A stretch of DNA of 64,000 nt from Herbaspirillum huttiense (GCF_004367745.1 NZ_CP037993.1:4464001-4528000), one strand, 5' to 3'. Counted from the first letter of the stretch, positions 1 through 11,087 are shown. The notes: a model not told the origin generated them from the sequence alone. Numbers and translations: made by a program.

Positions 1-1493
<1,493 letters not shown>

Positions 1494-1691
1494 CTATAAC
1501 GTTAGCCTCTTTTGCAAGAGCGTTATATGAAGCGTTGAGTTTTAGCGTTTGCCGTATTCCAAAGTAAGTCTTCTAATTGCTAAGATCACTTCGTAATACT
1601 TTGATTGATACAATCACACCCATTTTTTTGATTCATACAAGGACCGCAGTCCTGGCATTCATCATCAAATGAATCTTTACTTCTTCCAGAT

Positions 1692-1703
1692 TGTTAAAGA
1701 ACA
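1692..1703 (-). promoter_or_regulatory. boxA antitermination site in the 16S-23S spacer
   Basis: The complement reads TGTTCTTTAACA, matching the boxA consensus recognised by NusB-S10 in rRNA antitermination complexes. It lies about 200 nt upstream of the 23S 5' end, where a second boxA normally reloads the antitermination complex before 23S transcription. The sequence match is exact; the function is inferred from the known rrn system. Confidence 0.75.
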
Positions 1704-1785
1704 AAAACAGCCATTGATCATAAAAGATCAAACCTAAATCACTACGTCTTGCGTTTTGCGACGCTGACTTAGGTTTGACATTTCT

Positions 1786-1861
1786 TGGTGGAGGTTGACG
1801 GGATCGAACCGACGACCCCCTGCTTGCAAAGCAGGTGCTCTCCCAGCTGAGCTAAACCCCC
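1786..1861 (-). tRNA. tRNA-Ala (anticodon TGC)
   Basis: The complement folds as a 76-nt tRNA with encoded CCA. The acceptor stem is GGGGGTT, the D arm GCTCAGCTGGGAGAGC, the anticodon stem-loop CTGCTTTGCAAGCAG (anticodon TGC), and the T arm contains GGTTCGATCC. It is the second spacer tRNA, 7 bp downstream of tRNA-Ile, in the usual proteobacterial rrn arrangement. It is expected to be released from the rrn precursor by RNase P and 3' processing. Confidence 0.97.
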
Positions 1862-1868
1862 GAAACTT

Positions 1869-1945
1869 TGGTGGGTCTGGTTGGGCTCGAACCAACGACC
1901 CCCGCGTTATCAACACGGTGCTCTAACCAGCTGAGCTACAGACCC
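1869..1945 (-). tRNA. tRNA-Ile (anticodon GAT)
   Basis: The complement is a 77-nt tRNA beginning GGGTCTGTAGCTCAG with encoded CCA. The anticodon loop contains TTGATAA, giving anticodon GAT, and the T arm contains GGTTCGAGCC. It is the first spacer tRNA after 16S. The Ile-Ala pair is the common spacer content of proteobacterial rrn operons. Confidence 0.97.
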
Positions 1946-2020
1946 GCTTGGATCAGTATCAGTAGCCAGTCAGTGACTTGTGTCACGGACCGTGCTTCAC
2001 CAAATAACTGTTCTTGATTT

Positions 2021-2057
2021 ACAGCCGATAAGTGTGGACGCTTAACTTCGTGCGCAC
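2021..2057 (-). other. 3' strand of the 16S precursor processing stem
   Basis: The segment just downstream of the 16S 3' end contains, on the plus strand, ACAGCCGATAAGTGTGGACG. The leader upstream of 16S (3730-3765) carries the near-exact complement. In the precursor the two can pair over more than 30 positions with a few mismatches, bringing the 16S ends together. Such stems are cleaved by RNase III in known rrn precursors. The complementarity is seen; the cleavage is inferred. Confidence 0.75.
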
Positions 2058-2059
2058 TC

Positions 2060-3595
<1,536 letters not shown>

Positions 3596-3729
3596 AATCT
3601 CTGTTTTGTGCCATTTCTGGCTACCCCGAAGGGCATCGCTCTCTCAAAATACTGACAGGTAATTTCTTGCGAACTTACCTATATTTCTTGTGAGCATTTA
3701 ATATTTAAAGTTTCCAGAACCGAAGTTCT

Positions 3730-3765
3730 GTCGCACTTCATTAAACGCCCACGCTTATCGGCTGT
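3730..3765 (-). other. 5' strand of the 16S precursor processing stem
   Basis: On the transcript this leader segment contains ACAGCCGATAAGCGTGGGCG and continues through a GAAGTGCG block. It can pair with the region right after 16S (2021-2057). Together they form the long base-paired stalk typical of RNase III processing of pre-16S rRNA. Confidence 0.75.
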
Positions 3766-3766
3766 T

Positions 3767-3782
3767 AATTTTTAAAGATCTG
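3767..3782 (-). promoter_or_regulatory. Leader boxA-like antitermination site
   Basis: The complement reads GATCTTTAAAAATTAACA. Its CTTTAAAAA core resembles boxA and sits in the rrn leader directly before the 16S processing stem, the usual position. It is a weaker consensus match than the spacer boxA at 1692-1703. Confidence 0.5.
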
Positions 3783-3854
3783 TCTGTCGCAAATGAGCTT
3801 GGCGCTGTTTGCATCGCTGCGAATCGTTTTGTTCGTCAGCAGCAGAGAAACGAG

Positions 3855-3883
3855 ATTATGTAGCAGTTTGTTTATCGCGTCAA
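3855..3883 (-). promoter_or_regulatory. rrn promoter, proximal (P2-like)
   Basis: On the minus strand TTGACG (3878-3883) and CATAAT (3855-3860) are separated by exactly 17 bp. An A/T-rich stretch with a run of A lies immediately upstream of the -35 and resembles an UP element. The inferred start is near 3848, about 250 nt before 16S. No experimental data are available, but hexamers, spacing and position all fit a strong sigma-70 rRNA promoter. Confidence 0.75.
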
Positions 3884-4048
3884 CTACTTTTTTGCGATTC
3901 GTTTTAAATCTTTTCGTCTTCGCTTTTGCTACCGCTCGACTACTTCCATTTAAAACGCCTTACACCCTGCGTCACTACTCCTTGCTTCGCCGACATCCGT
4001 CGCTCTGTTTTTCAACTTCACTTCGTGTGCCGCGTCAGCAGGGGGCGA

Positions 4049-4077
4049 ACTATAGCAACCCACTACATGCCGCGCAA
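4049..4077 (-). promoter_or_regulatory. rrn promoter, distal (P1-like) with GC-rich discriminator
   Basis: On the minus strand TTGCGC (4072-4077) and TATAGT (4049-4054) are separated by 17 bp. They are preceded by A/T-rich DNA that includes ATTTTTTCGAAA. The bases after the -10 are TCGCCCCC, a GC-rich discriminator of the kind linked to ppGpp/growth-rate control of rRNA promoters. With the promoter near 3.87 kb this makes a tandem P1/P2 arrangement. Apart from these promoters, the leader and the terminator of the next gene, nothing coding is seen from 3596 to 4253. Confidence 0.6.
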
Positions 4078-4199
4078 GCACTTTCGAAAAAATCTCGAAA
4101 ATAATACAAGTGCAGTGCTTCGCCATCAACGCCAAATTCCCGCAAAACCCTGACTGGCAGCGATTTCCGCTGGATATGAATAAATAGTAAATCATTCAG

Positions 4200-4229
4200 A
4201 AAAAAGGGCCGCCCTGACGGGCGACCCTT
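4200..4229 (-). terminator. Rho-independent terminator after the enoyl-CoA hydratase gene
   Basis: On the minus strand AAGGGTCGCCC, loop GTCA, GGGCGGCCCTT forms a near-perfect stem followed by a run of six T. It lies about 25 nt past the stop codon of the enoyl-CoA hydratase gene and keeps that transcript from entering the rrn promoter region. Confidence 0.85.
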
Positions 4230-4253
4230 TCTTCTCCATGGAAAGAGAAATGA

Positions 4254-5030
4254 TCAGGCGTTCTTGAACACCGCCGGCCGCTTTTCCAGGAAGGCCTTCA
4301 TGCCCTCCTTCTGGTCCTCGGTAGCGAAGCAGCTATAAAAGAGCGCGCGCTCATACTTCATCCCCTCGGACAAGGTGGTCTCGTAGGCACGATTGACCGA
4401 ATCCTTCACCATCATCGCCACCTGGCGCGGCATCTCGGTAATGGTCACCGCAGCCGCCATGGCTTCTTCCATCAGCTTCTCCGCCGGCACGATGCGCGAC
4501 ACCAGCCCGGCACGCTCAGCCTCCTGTGCATCCATCATGCGGGCCGTCAGCGCCAGGTCCATGGCCTTGGACTTGGAGACCGCACGCGGCAGGCGCTGCG
4601 TACCGCCAGCGCCCGGGATGATGCCCAGCTTGATCTCGGGTTGCCCGAACTTCGCATTGTCGGCCGCGATGATGAAATCGCACATCATCGCCAGCTCACA
4701 GCCACCGCCCAGCGCATAGCCCGCCACTGCGGCAATCACCGGCTTGCGGATGCGACGCAGGGTCTCCCAGTTGCGTGTGATGAATTCCCCATTGAAGACA
4801 TCCATATAATCAAACCCGGCCATCACACTGATATCAGCCCCCGCCGCGAAGGCCTTCTCACTGCCGGTGACGATGATGCAGCCGATCTCTTCCTGAGCAT
4901 CGAAGGCCAATAATGCCGTTCCCAGCTCGCTCATCAGATCGTCGCTCAAGGCATTGAGCGCCTTGGGACGGTTCAGGCGGATCAGGCCGACCTTGTCATG
5001 GGTCTCGACCAGGATGTTTTCATAGCTCAT
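4254..5030 (-). CDS. Enoyl-CoA hydratase
   Basis: The 258-aa product belongs to the crotonase family, which hydrates trans-2-enoyl-CoA to 3-hydroxyacyl-CoA in fatty-acid and aromatic-acid degradation. Visible signatures are AFAAGADIS near residues 60-70, the oxyanion-hole segment [10 protein letters not shown], and [14 protein letters not shown] with flanking acidic residues. The length is normal for single-domain hydratases such as PaaF/FadB1. The start is set at MSYENILVE because AAGGAG lies 8 nt upstream; the open frame extends 49 codons further with no supporting site. The gene stands alone, divergent from uspA, with its own terminator. The substrate chain length cannot be read from the sequence. 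Confidence 0.92.
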   Translation of the reverse strand: MSYENILVETHDKVGLIRLNRPKALNALSDDLMSELGTALLAFDAQEEIGCIIVTGSEKAFAAGADISVMAGFDYMDVFNGEFITRNWETLRRIRKPVIAAVAGYALGGGCELAMMCDFIIAADNAKFGQPEIKLGIIPGAGGTQRLPRAVSKSKAMDLALTARMMDAQEAERAGLVSRIVPAEKLMEEAMAAAVTITEMPRQVAMMVKDSVNRAYETTLSEGMKYERALFYSCFATEDQKEGMKAFLEKRPAVFKNA

Positions 5031-5244
5031 AGTGGGTCTCCTTCTTATGAATGAATCGGCAATCCGCCCGGGCGTGGCAGCAACCGGCACGGCGAACCGC
5101 AAGAATAAGCCAAAAATAATGCACCAGTCCGACCTGGCGCAATGACTGCCAAGAATTTCATGCGGGCAAGGCACCACGGGACTATATTGGAGTCATTCCC
5201 TGTGCGCAGCGGCGCATACCCTATCCCTATATAAGGAGGCGAAC

Positions 5245-5682
5245 ATGTTCAAGAATATCCTGGTCCCCACGGACGGCTCCGAACGCTCGGACAAGGCCAT
5301 CGCGACGGCCATCGACTACGCCAAAAACAGCGGCGCAAGCATCGTCGGCATCTCGGTGGCCGAACCCTACCCCTTCTCGCCGCTGGCCGAGAGCTCGATG
5401 GCGATCGATCCCGCCCTTTATGAAGAAAACGTCAAAACCCTGGCCAATCAGCACATCAAGAAGATCGCAGATGCTGCGGCCGCCGCCGGCGTACCCTGCC
5501 AGACGGAGATCGTGATGTCCTTCAATCCCGATGAAGAAATCATCAAGGCGGCGACGTTGCACGGCTGCGACGCCATCTTCATGGCCTCCCACGGGCGCAG
5601 CGGCCTCTCGCGCATCTTCCTGGGCAGCAAGACGCAGAAGGTGCTGACGCATTCGACCATCCCGGTGCTGGTACTGCGCTGA
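5245..5682 (+). CDS. Universal stress protein, UspA family
   Basis: This is a 145-aa single Usp domain. It opens with FKNILVPTDGSERS, the first strand and ATP-contact segment, and ends with a nucleotide-binding motif ASHGRSGLSRIFLGS. That motif matches the G-2x-G-9x-G(S/T) pattern except that the first glycine is alanine. ATP binding is therefore likely, as in MJ0577-type Usps. AAGGAGGCGAAC precedes the ATG. The gene is monocistronic, divergent from the enoyl-CoA hydratase gene, and followed by a strong hairpin terminator. Stress or energy-status signalling is inferred from the family; the precise role is unknown. Confidence 0.92.
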   Translation: MFKNILVPTDGSERSDKAIATAIDYAKNSGASIVGISVAEPYPFSPLAESSMAIDPALYEENVKTLANQHIKKIADAAAAAGVPCQTEIVMSFNPDEEIIKAATLHGCDAIFMASHGRSGLSRIFLGSKTQKVLTHSTIPVLVLR

Positions 5683-5710
5683 TTCTTGTAGATAAGCTCC
5701 TCAATCGGCA

Positions 5711-5745
5711 AAAAAGCCTGATCCCTCGACAGGATCAGGCTTTTT
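5711..5745. terminator. Bidirectional terminator between uspA and mltA
   Basis: AAAAAGCCTGATCC, loop CTCGACA, GGATCAGGCTTTTT is a perfect 14-bp inverted repeat with A and T runs on the outside. It can therefore end both the plus-strand uspA transcript and the minus-strand mltA transcript. Confidence 0.9.
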
Positions 5746-5771
5746 CATTGCCGCAAGGAATTCACCGAAAT

Positions 5772-7004
5772 TCAGTTGCCACCCGGCGGCGTCATCCCCT
5801 TGGGCAGCAGCACCCACATCATGCCGCGCTGCTTCATGGCCCCGGCGCGATCCTCGGCTTCATCGCCAAAGCCCCAGAAATAGTCGGCCCGCACCACGCC
5901 ACGAATGGCACCGCCCGTATCCTGCGCCACCACCAGCCGCTGCAGCGGCCGGTCGCTATTGGGCAGCGTGGTCGCCAGGAACACCGGTGCCCCCAGCGGC
6001 ACATGCTGCGGGTCGATGGCGATGGAACGCTGCGGGGTCAGCGGAATGCCTTGCGCCCCCTTGGGTCCCTTGGAAGGATCCGGCAGCTTTTCTTCCTTGA
6101 AGAAGACATAGCTGGGATTGGCATTGAGCAACTCTTCCTTGCGCGCCGGATTGGCCTGCACCCAGGCCTTGATGTTCTGGGCGGATGCCTGGGACAGCTC
6201 CATCTCCCCCTTGTCCACCAGATAGCGTCCGATCGACTTGTAGGGACGGCCATTCTGGTCCGCATAGGCCAGGCGAATGGTCTCGCGCGACTCCGGCAGA
6301 TACACGCGGCCCGAGCCCTGCACCTGCAGGAAGAAGGCCTCCACCGGATCATCCACCCAGACGATTTCCTTGCCGGACAGGCTATTGCCCTGCATCAACT
6401 CGGCGCGCGTCGGATACGGCACCACCTTGCGTCCGACCACCTTGCCGCGCAGGCGCAGGTTCTTCAGTTCGGGATAGACGCTGGCCATGTCGATGGTCAG
6501 CAGGTCGTCCGGCGCCTGGTACAGCGGTGTCTGATAGGGCCCTGCGCGGCGGCGCGAACCGCGCAGCAGGGGCTCGTAGTAGCCGGTCACCAGCCCGGTG
6601 TCGGTGCCATCGGGATTGAACAGCTGATACGGCGTGAAATAAGTCTCGAAATACTGGCGCAGGAAGCCCAGGTCATTGGCATTGACCTGCTGCGCCGCGC
6701 CACAGGCGGCGCGCCACTCGGGCTTGCGAATCATGACCGAGCAGGAAGACTGCAGCGCTGGCCAGGCTTCGCGCAGGTCGTCATTGTTCCAGCCCGGGAG
6801 CTGAGAGAAGGTGGTGGCGCGCATGGCCGGGCCCGGCTGGGCCACTGGCTTGGGCGACGGCTGGCTCGGAGCCGGCGTGGTCAGCGGCGTAGTCTGGCAG
6901 GCCGCCAGCAGGACAGCGACCGAGACCGCCATCGCAGGTACACTAAGACGCCGCAGCGCCGACAGCTTGGCAAAACGATTCAATGACATTGGAGACAAAT
7001 TCAT
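5772..7004 (-). CDS. mltA: Membrane-bound lytic murein transglycosylase A
   Basis: The 410-aa lipoprotein cleaves peptidoglycan glycan strands to 1,6-anhydromuropeptides. The N-terminus has a basic stretch, a hydrophobic run and the lipobox LLAAC. After a Pro/Ser-rich linker come the MltA domain (VTGYYEPLLRGS) and the C-terminal 3D domain (QDTGGAIRG, VRADYFWGFGDEAE) with its conserved Asp residues. The start at MNLSPMSLNR is chosen for a sensible signal peptide and an AGGA about 11 nt upstream; MSLNR five codons later is the alternative. The start codon overlaps that of a divergent small gene, so the two probably share a control region. The family assignment is firm; the start is less so. Confidence 0.92.
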   Translation of the reverse strand: MNLSPMSLNRFAKLSALRRLSVPAMAVSVAVLLAACQTTPLTTPAPSQPSPKPVAQPGPAMRATTFSQLPGWNNDDLREAWPALQSSCSVMIRKPEWRAACGAAQQVNANDLGFLRQYFETYFTPYQLFNPDGTDTGLVTGYYEPLLRGSRRRAGPYQTPLYQAPDDLLTIDMASVYPELKNLRLRGKVVGRKVVPYPTRAELMQGNSLSGKEIVWVDDPVEAFFLQVQGSGRVYLPESRETIRLAYADQNGRPYKSIGRYLVDKGEMELSQASAQNIKAWVQANPARKEELLNANPSYVFFKEEKLPDPSKGPKGAQGIPLTPQRSIAIDPQHVPLGAPVFLATTLPNSDRPLQRLVVAQDTGGAIRGVVRADYFWGFGDEAEDRAGAMKQRGMMWVLLPKGMTPPGGN

Positions 7005-7182
7005 GTTGTGGTTGATCCTGGAGGCCAGTGCCGCCTTCTTCGTGCTGGTCTTCATCGTCTGGTGGACCATGTTCTCGGGACGCAAGGAACACAATGGCCG
7101 GCCCGTCAGCGCCAGGCAGAAAGAAGCGCAGGAAAAGAAACAGCAGCCAGCGCGAGAGACGACAGACAGCGACCCGCGCTGA
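7003..7182 (+). CDS. Small single-pass membrane protein, unknown function
   Basis: This 59-aa ORF has ATTGGAGAC as a ribosome-binding site 6 nt before its ATG. Residues 2-23 are strongly hydrophobic (LWLILEASAAFFVLVFIVWW). The rest is charged, rich in Lys, Arg, Glu and Gln, and probably cytoplasmic. I do not recognise the family. It is divergent from mltA, and the two ATG codons overlap by two bases on opposite strands. Its stop lies 32 bp before the apaG stop, which is convergent. The ribosome-binding site, clean transmembrane segment and position argue for a real gene. Confidence 0.6.
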   Translation: MLWLILEASAAFFVLVFIVWWTMFSGRKEHNGRPVSARQKEAQEKKQQPARETTDSDPR

Positions 7183-7214
7183 AAAATCCGTCGCCCCGCC
7201 TCAGGAAGAAAAAT

Positions 7215-7589
7215 TCAGTGCAAGGTGCGCGGCAGTGAAAGCACGAACTCGGGGATGCGCACGTCGAATTGCTCGCCATCCTCGGCCACGCAGAAATATT
7301 CACCATGCATGCTGCCCTGGGGGGTCCCGAGCGAGGTACCGCTGGTGTACTCGAACTGCTCACCGGGCTGCAGGAAGGGCTGATGCCCGACCACGCCCAG
7401 GCCGCGCACTTCCTGCGCGTGGTTGTTGGCGTCGGTGATGACCCAGTGGCGCGAGATCAACTGGGCAGGGACCGTGCCGGTATTGACGATGGTGATCGCA
7501 TAGGCGAACACGTAATGCGAACGCGATGGATCGGATTGTTCCTCCAGGTACTGGGTCTTGACCGTCACCGTGAACTCATACGCTGCCAT
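7215..7589 (-). CDS. apaG: ApaG protein
   Basis: The 124-aa product is a stand-alone ApaG/DUF525 domain with an immunoglobulin-like beta fold. Recognisable segments are YVFAYAITIVNTG, the RHWVITDANNHAQEVRG core, and GVVGHQPFLQPGEQFEYTSG followed by GSMHGEYFCV near the C-terminus. AGGAAATTCC precedes the chosen ATG. The length equals the family norm. It is divergent from rpe with a 254-bp gap. ApaG has been linked to Co2+/Mg2+ effects and nucleotide metabolism, but its biochemical role is not settled and the sequence adds nothing to that. Confidence 0.95.
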   Translation of the reverse strand: MAAYEFTVTVKTQYLEEQSDPSRSHYVFAYAITIVNTGTVPAQLISRHWVITDANNHAQEVRGLGVVGHQPFLQPGEQFEYTSGTSLGTPQGSMHGEYFCVAEDGEQFDVRIPEFVLSLPRTLH

Positions 7590-7843
7590 GGAATTTCCTG
7601 TGTTGTGAAGGGGACTGCCGCCGCGCCGGCGATTTGCAATCGGTCTTGCCCGCGCGGCCACCCCGGATTGCACACGAATTCAGCAAGCAGCGCAAGCCGA
7701 TGCGTTCCGCAGGACCGCCGCAGGCAGGCCTGACGGCGCATCGGCCGGGCCTGCGAGCTGCAGCAAGGTAGAATAGCGGTTTTGCCGCCTTCGCGCCTGC
7801 GCCCGACGGCCAATGTCGATTCAGCCATCCTTTGTTTACAGCC

Positions 7844-8509
7844 ATGCCGACCTACCGTATCGCCCCCAGCATCCTGTCCGCCGATTTCGCCCGCCTGGGT
7901 GAAGAAGTGCGCAATGTCGTCGCCGCCGGTGCCGATTTCATTCACTTCGACGTGATGGACAACCATTATGTCCCCAACCTGACCATCGGCCCGCTGGTGT
8001 GCGAAGCCATCCGCCCGCACGTGCAAGTGCCGATCGACGTGCACCTGATGGTCAAGCCGGTGGACCGCATCATCCCCGATTTCGCCAAGGCCGGTGCCAA
8101 CCTCATCACCTTCCACCCGGAAGCCTCGGAGCACATCGACCGCTCCCTGCAACTGATCCGCGACAACGGCTGCAAGGCCGGCCTGGTATTCAACCCCGGC
8201 ACGCCGCTGCATTACCTGGATCACGTCATGGACAAGCTGGACATGGTCCTGATCATGTCGGTGAACCCCGGTTTCGGCGGCCAGTCCTTCATTCCGGAAG
8301 CCCTGAAAAAGATCGCCGAAGTGCGCCGCCGCATCGATGAATCCGGCCGCGACATCCTGCTGGAAGTCGATGGCGGCATCAAGGTCGAGAACATCGCCGC
8401 GGCAGCCCGCGCCGGTGCCGACACCTTCGTGGCCGGTTCGGCCATCTTCGGCAAGCCGGACTACAAGGCCGTCATCGACGCCATGCGCGCCGAACTGGCC
8501 CAGGTCTGA
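7844..8509 (+). CDS. rpe: Ribulose-phosphate 3-epimerase
   Basis: The 221-aa TIM-barrel enzyme interconverts ribulose-5-phosphate and xylulose-5-phosphate in the pentose phosphate and, where present, Calvin pathways. The N-terminal [16 protein letters not shown], the [17 protein letters not shown] block with metal-ligand His and Asp, HLMVK, and the C-terminal EVDGGIK with phosphate-binding GSAIF are all present. The ATG at 7844 matches the family N-terminus; a TTG four codons upstream is possible but not needed. No strong Shine-Dalgarno is visible. It is followed after 49 bp by gph, the common betaproteobacterial order ahead of trpE. Confidence 0.96.
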   Translation: MPTYRIAPSILSADFARLGEEVRNVVAAGADFIHFDVMDNHYVPNLTIGPLVCEAIRPHVQVPIDVHLMVKPVDRIIPDFAKAGANLITFHPEASEHIDRSLQLIRDNGCKAGLVFNPGTPLHYLDHVMDKLDMVLIMSVNPGFGGQSFIPEALKKIAEVRRRIDESGRDILLEVDGGIKVENIAAAARAGADTFVAGSAIFGKPDYKAVIDAMRAELAQV

Positions 8510-8558
8510 TCGCACCTCCCCTTCGCCAGACGAACAAACAACGAGGTTTACCGGGCAT

Positions 8559-9239
8559 ATGAAGAATCTGACCAACATCAAGGCCGCCATCATCGACCTC
8601 GACGGCACCATGCTGGATACGGCCGCTGACTTCCACGTCGCGGTCAACCGCATGCGTGAAGAATTGGGACTCACGCCCCTGTCCCAGGAAACCATCGTCA
8701 ACTTCGTCGGCAAGGGGACCGAGAACCTGATCCGGCGTGTGCTCGCCGTGGACTATGCCGAGGACGAGGCAGCGCAATACTTCCGGCAGGCGCTGGACAG
8801 CTACACGGAGCACTACCTGGCCATCAATGGCGACTATTCCTCGCTCTACCCGGGCGTGGTCGAGGGCCTGCAAGCCCTGCGCGCCAAGGGCCTGCGCCTG
8901 GCCTGCGTGACCAACAAGCCGCTGGCCTTCGCCGTACCGCTGCTGCAGAAGAAGGGGCTGCGCGATTTCTTCGAGATCGTCTATGGCGGCGATTCCTTCC
9001 CGAAGAAGAAGCCCGATCCCATGCCCTTGCTGCAAGTCTGTGAGGATTTCGCCCTGCAACCCGCGCAGGTCGTGGCCATCGGCGACTCCAGCAACGATGC
9101 CCAGGCCGCCCGCGCGGCCGGTTGCCGTGTCCTGAATGTTCCGTATGGATACAATCACGGTGAATCTATACACGACGTCGATTCGGATGGTATAGTTTCG
9201 ACGCTTGTAGAAGCAGCGCAGCAAATCTCGGTGGACTGA
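8559..9239 (+). CDS. gph: Phosphoglycolate phosphatase (HAD family)
   Basis: The 226-aa HAD-superfamily hydrolase has motif I IIDLDGTMLDT with nucleophile and acid/base Asp, the motif II threonine in CVTNKPLAF, and motif III/IV KKKPDPMPLL with GDSSNDAQAARAAG. An alpha-helical cap lies between motifs I and II, as in Gph. The enzyme removes phosphate from 2-phosphoglycolate, a product of oxidative DNA damage repair or Rubisco oxygenation. ACGAGG lies about 12 nt before the start. The adjacent rpe and trp genes match the order seen in many betaproteobacteria. Substrate assignment rests on family and neighbourhood. Confidence 0.9.
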   Translation: MKNLTNIKAAIIDLDGTMLDTAADFHVAVNRMREELGLTPLSQETIVNFVGKGTENLIRRVLAVDYAEDEAAQYFRQALDSYTEHYLAINGDYSSLYPGVVEGLQALRAKGLRLACVTNKPLAFAVPLLQKKGLRDFFEIVYGGDSFPKKKPDPMPLLQVCEDFALQPAQVVAIGDSSNDAQAARAAGCRVLNVPYGYNHGESIHDVDSDGIVSTLVEAAQQISVD

Positions 9240-9293
9240 CAACCCGTCAGCTCACCGGTCGACAGACCGAAGATCCAATCGCGACCCACATCA

Positions 9294-9380
9294 ATGTTTC
9301 GTAACAACAAACGAACCGCTCAACCGACAGCCGCCCCTGAGGCCTGGCTGTGGCGACGCTGGCAATTCCAGGCGCAGTAA
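9294..9380 (+). CDS. Putative trp leader peptide (28 codons, three Trp)
   Basis: This short ORF lies in the 351-nt leader between gph and trpE. It encodes 28 residues ending in AWLWRRWQFQAQ, so three Trp codons fall within seven positions near the stop, a pattern expected of an attenuation sensor. The Trp codons overlap the first of four RNA segments that can form alternative hairpins (see the next entry). No good Shine-Dalgarno is seen before the ATG, a weakness of the call. Its role as a tryptophan sensor for trpEGDC is inference from the layout. Confidence 0.65.
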   Translation: MFRNNKRTAQPTAAPEAWLWRRWQFQAQ

Positions 9381-9428
9381 TTGACGCCTGGACCTGGCCG
9401 CACCTGCGTGCCAGGTCGTTTGTTGTGG
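9342..9428 (+). promoter_or_regulatory. Predicted trp attenuator with mutually exclusive hairpins
   Basis: Four segments can pair alternatively. Segment 1 is GCCTGG (9342-9347, over the first Trp codon) and segment 2 is CCAGGCG (9368-9374). Segment 3 is CGCCTGG (9385-9391) running into GACCTGGC (9391-9398), and segment 4 is GCCAGGTC (9410-9417). Pairing 2:3 is a perfect 7-bp antiterminator; pairing 3:4 is a perfect 8-bp terminator stem followed by GTTTGTTGTGG, a weak U-rich tail. Ribosome stalling at the Trp codons would free segment 2 and favour 2:3, allowing transcription of trpEGDC. This is the classic Trp attenuation logic, predicted here from sequence only. The rest of the gap, 9429-9590, shows nothing further. 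Confidence 0.6.
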
Positions 9429-9590
9429 TACCGCATCCTCCGCATTTCCCGCAATTCTCATAACGACACCGCTGACGAGAGTCCGCACCTGTCTGCTGCA
9501 TCCGCGTGCATCGCGTCCATGGCTTCATGGCGTGTTGCGACGGTCTGCGGCCAGGCCCGCGTACCCTACAATGGCGGTCTGGAGTGACAC

Positions 9591-11087
9591 ATGACCGAAC
9601 TCGAATTCAAATCGCTGGCCGCCGAAGGCTACAACCGCATCCCCCTGATCGCCGAAGCCTTCGCCGACCTGGAAACCCCGCTGACGCTCTATCTCAAGCT
9701 GGCCCAGAGCCACAACACCGGCAAGAACACCTTCCTGCTGGAGTCGGTGGTCGGTGGTGAGCGCTTCGGGCGCTATTCCTTCATCGGCCTGCCCGCCTCC
9801 ACCAAGATTCGCTGCAGCGGCCAGCAGATCGAGGTACTGAAAAATGACGAGGTCATCGAGACCGCCCAGGGCAATGCGCTGGAATTCATCGCCGAGTATC
9901 AATCCCGCTTCAAGGTCGCCATCCGTCCCGGCATGCCGCGCTTCTGCGGCGGCCTGGCCGGCTACTTCGGCTACGACGCCGTGCGCTACATCGAAAAACG
10001 CCTGGAAAACAGCGCCCCGCAAGATACGCTGGGCCTGCCCGACATCCAGCTGCTGCTGACCGAAGAACTGGCCGTCATCGACAACCTCTCCGGCAAGCTC
10101 TACCTGATCGTCTACGCCGACCCTACCCAGCCGGAAGCCTTCTCCCGTGGCCGCCAGCGCCTGCGCGACCTGCGCGCCATGCTGCGCCGCCCGGCCGATG
10201 CACCGGTGACCACCGGTTCGGTGCGTACCGAAACGATCCGCGAATTCCCCAAGGACGAATACCTCAAGGCCGTGGCCCGCGCCAAGGAATACGTGATGGC
10301 CGGCGACCTGATGCAGGTGCAGATCGGCCAGCGCCTCAGGAAATCCTATGTGGATTCGCCGCTGATGCTGTACCGCGCGCTGCGTTCGCTGAACCCCTCC
10401 CCTTACATGTACTTCTACAACTTCGGCGACATGCAGATCGTCGGTGCCTCGCCGGAAATCCTGGTGCGCAACGAATCCATCGGCGAAGGCCAGAAGAAGA
10501 TCACCATCCGCCCGCTGGCCGGCACCCGCCCACGCGGCTCCACCATCGAGCGCGATGAACAGCTGGCGCGCGAACTGCTGGCCGATCCCAAGGAAATCGC
10601 TGAACACGTGATGCTGATCGACCTGGCCCGCAACGACATCGGCCGCATCGCCACCACCGGCAGCGTCAAGGTCACCGACCAGATGGTGATTGAAAAATAT
10701 TCCCACGTGCAACACATCGTCTCCAACGTCGAGGGCATCCTCAAACCCGGCATGTCCAACCTGGATGTGCTCAAGGCCACCTTCCCGGCCGGCACCCTCT
10801 CGGGCGCCCCCAAGGTGCGCGCCATGGAAATCATCGACGAACTGGAACCGACCAAGCGCGGCATCTACGGCGGCGCCTGCGGCTATCTCTCCTTCGGCGG
10901 CGAGATGGACGTGGCCATTGCGATCCGTACCGGCGTCATCAAGGACGGCACGCTGTACGTGCAGGCGGCCGCCGGCATCGTGGCCGACTCGGTGCCGGAA
11001 ATGGAATGGGAAGAAACCGAAAACAAGGCGCGTGCCGTATTGCGCGCTGCTGAACAAGTGCAAGATGGCCTGGACGGAGAAATCTAA
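9591..11087 (+). CDS. trpE: Anthranilate synthase component I
   Basis: The 498-aa subunit converts chorismate to anthranilate with ammonia supplied by TrpG, the first committed step of tryptophan synthesis. LLES at residues 49-52 followed ten residues later by Ser is the Trp feedback-inhibition element, so allosteric control is likely retained. The chorismate-binding domain shows QVQIGQRL, GASPEILVR, IRPLAGTRPRG, LIDLARNDIGRI and FPAGTLSGAPKVRAMEII. GGAG precedes the ATG. It is the first structural gene after the predicted attenuator. The next gene starts immediately after its stop (TAAATG), indicating translational coupling of the two subunits. Confidence 0.97.
   Translation: MTELEFKSLAAEGYNRIPLIAEAFADLETPLTLYLKLAQSHNTGKNTFLLESVVGGERFGRYSFIGLPASTKIRCSGQQIEVLKNDEVIETAQGNALEFIAEYQSRFKVAIRPGMPRFCGGLAGYFGYDAVRYIEKRLENSAPQDTLGLPDIQLLLTEELAVIDNLSGKLYLIVYADPTQPEAFSRGRQRLRDLRAMLRRPADAPVTTGSVRTETIREFPKDEYLKAVARAKEYVMAGDLMQVQIGQRLRKSYVDSPLMLYRALRSLNPSPYMYFYNFGDMQIVGASPEILVRNESIGEGQKKITIRPLAGTRPRGSTIERDEQLARELLADPKEIAEHVMLIDLARNDIGRIATTGSVKVTDQMVIEKYSHVQHIVSNVEGILKPGMSNLDVLKATFPAGTLSGAPKVRAMEIIDELEPTKRGIYGGACGYLSFGGEMDVAIAIRTGVIKDGTLYVQAAAGIVADSVPEMEWEETENKARAVLRAAEQVQDGLDGEI

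Noticed and set aside
9185..9293. trp promoter at TATAGT within the end of gph
   Set aside because: The -10-like hexamer at about 9191 has no acceptable -35 at 16-19 bp and lies inside the gph coding region. No promoter was assigned; the cluster may be transcribed with rpe-gph.
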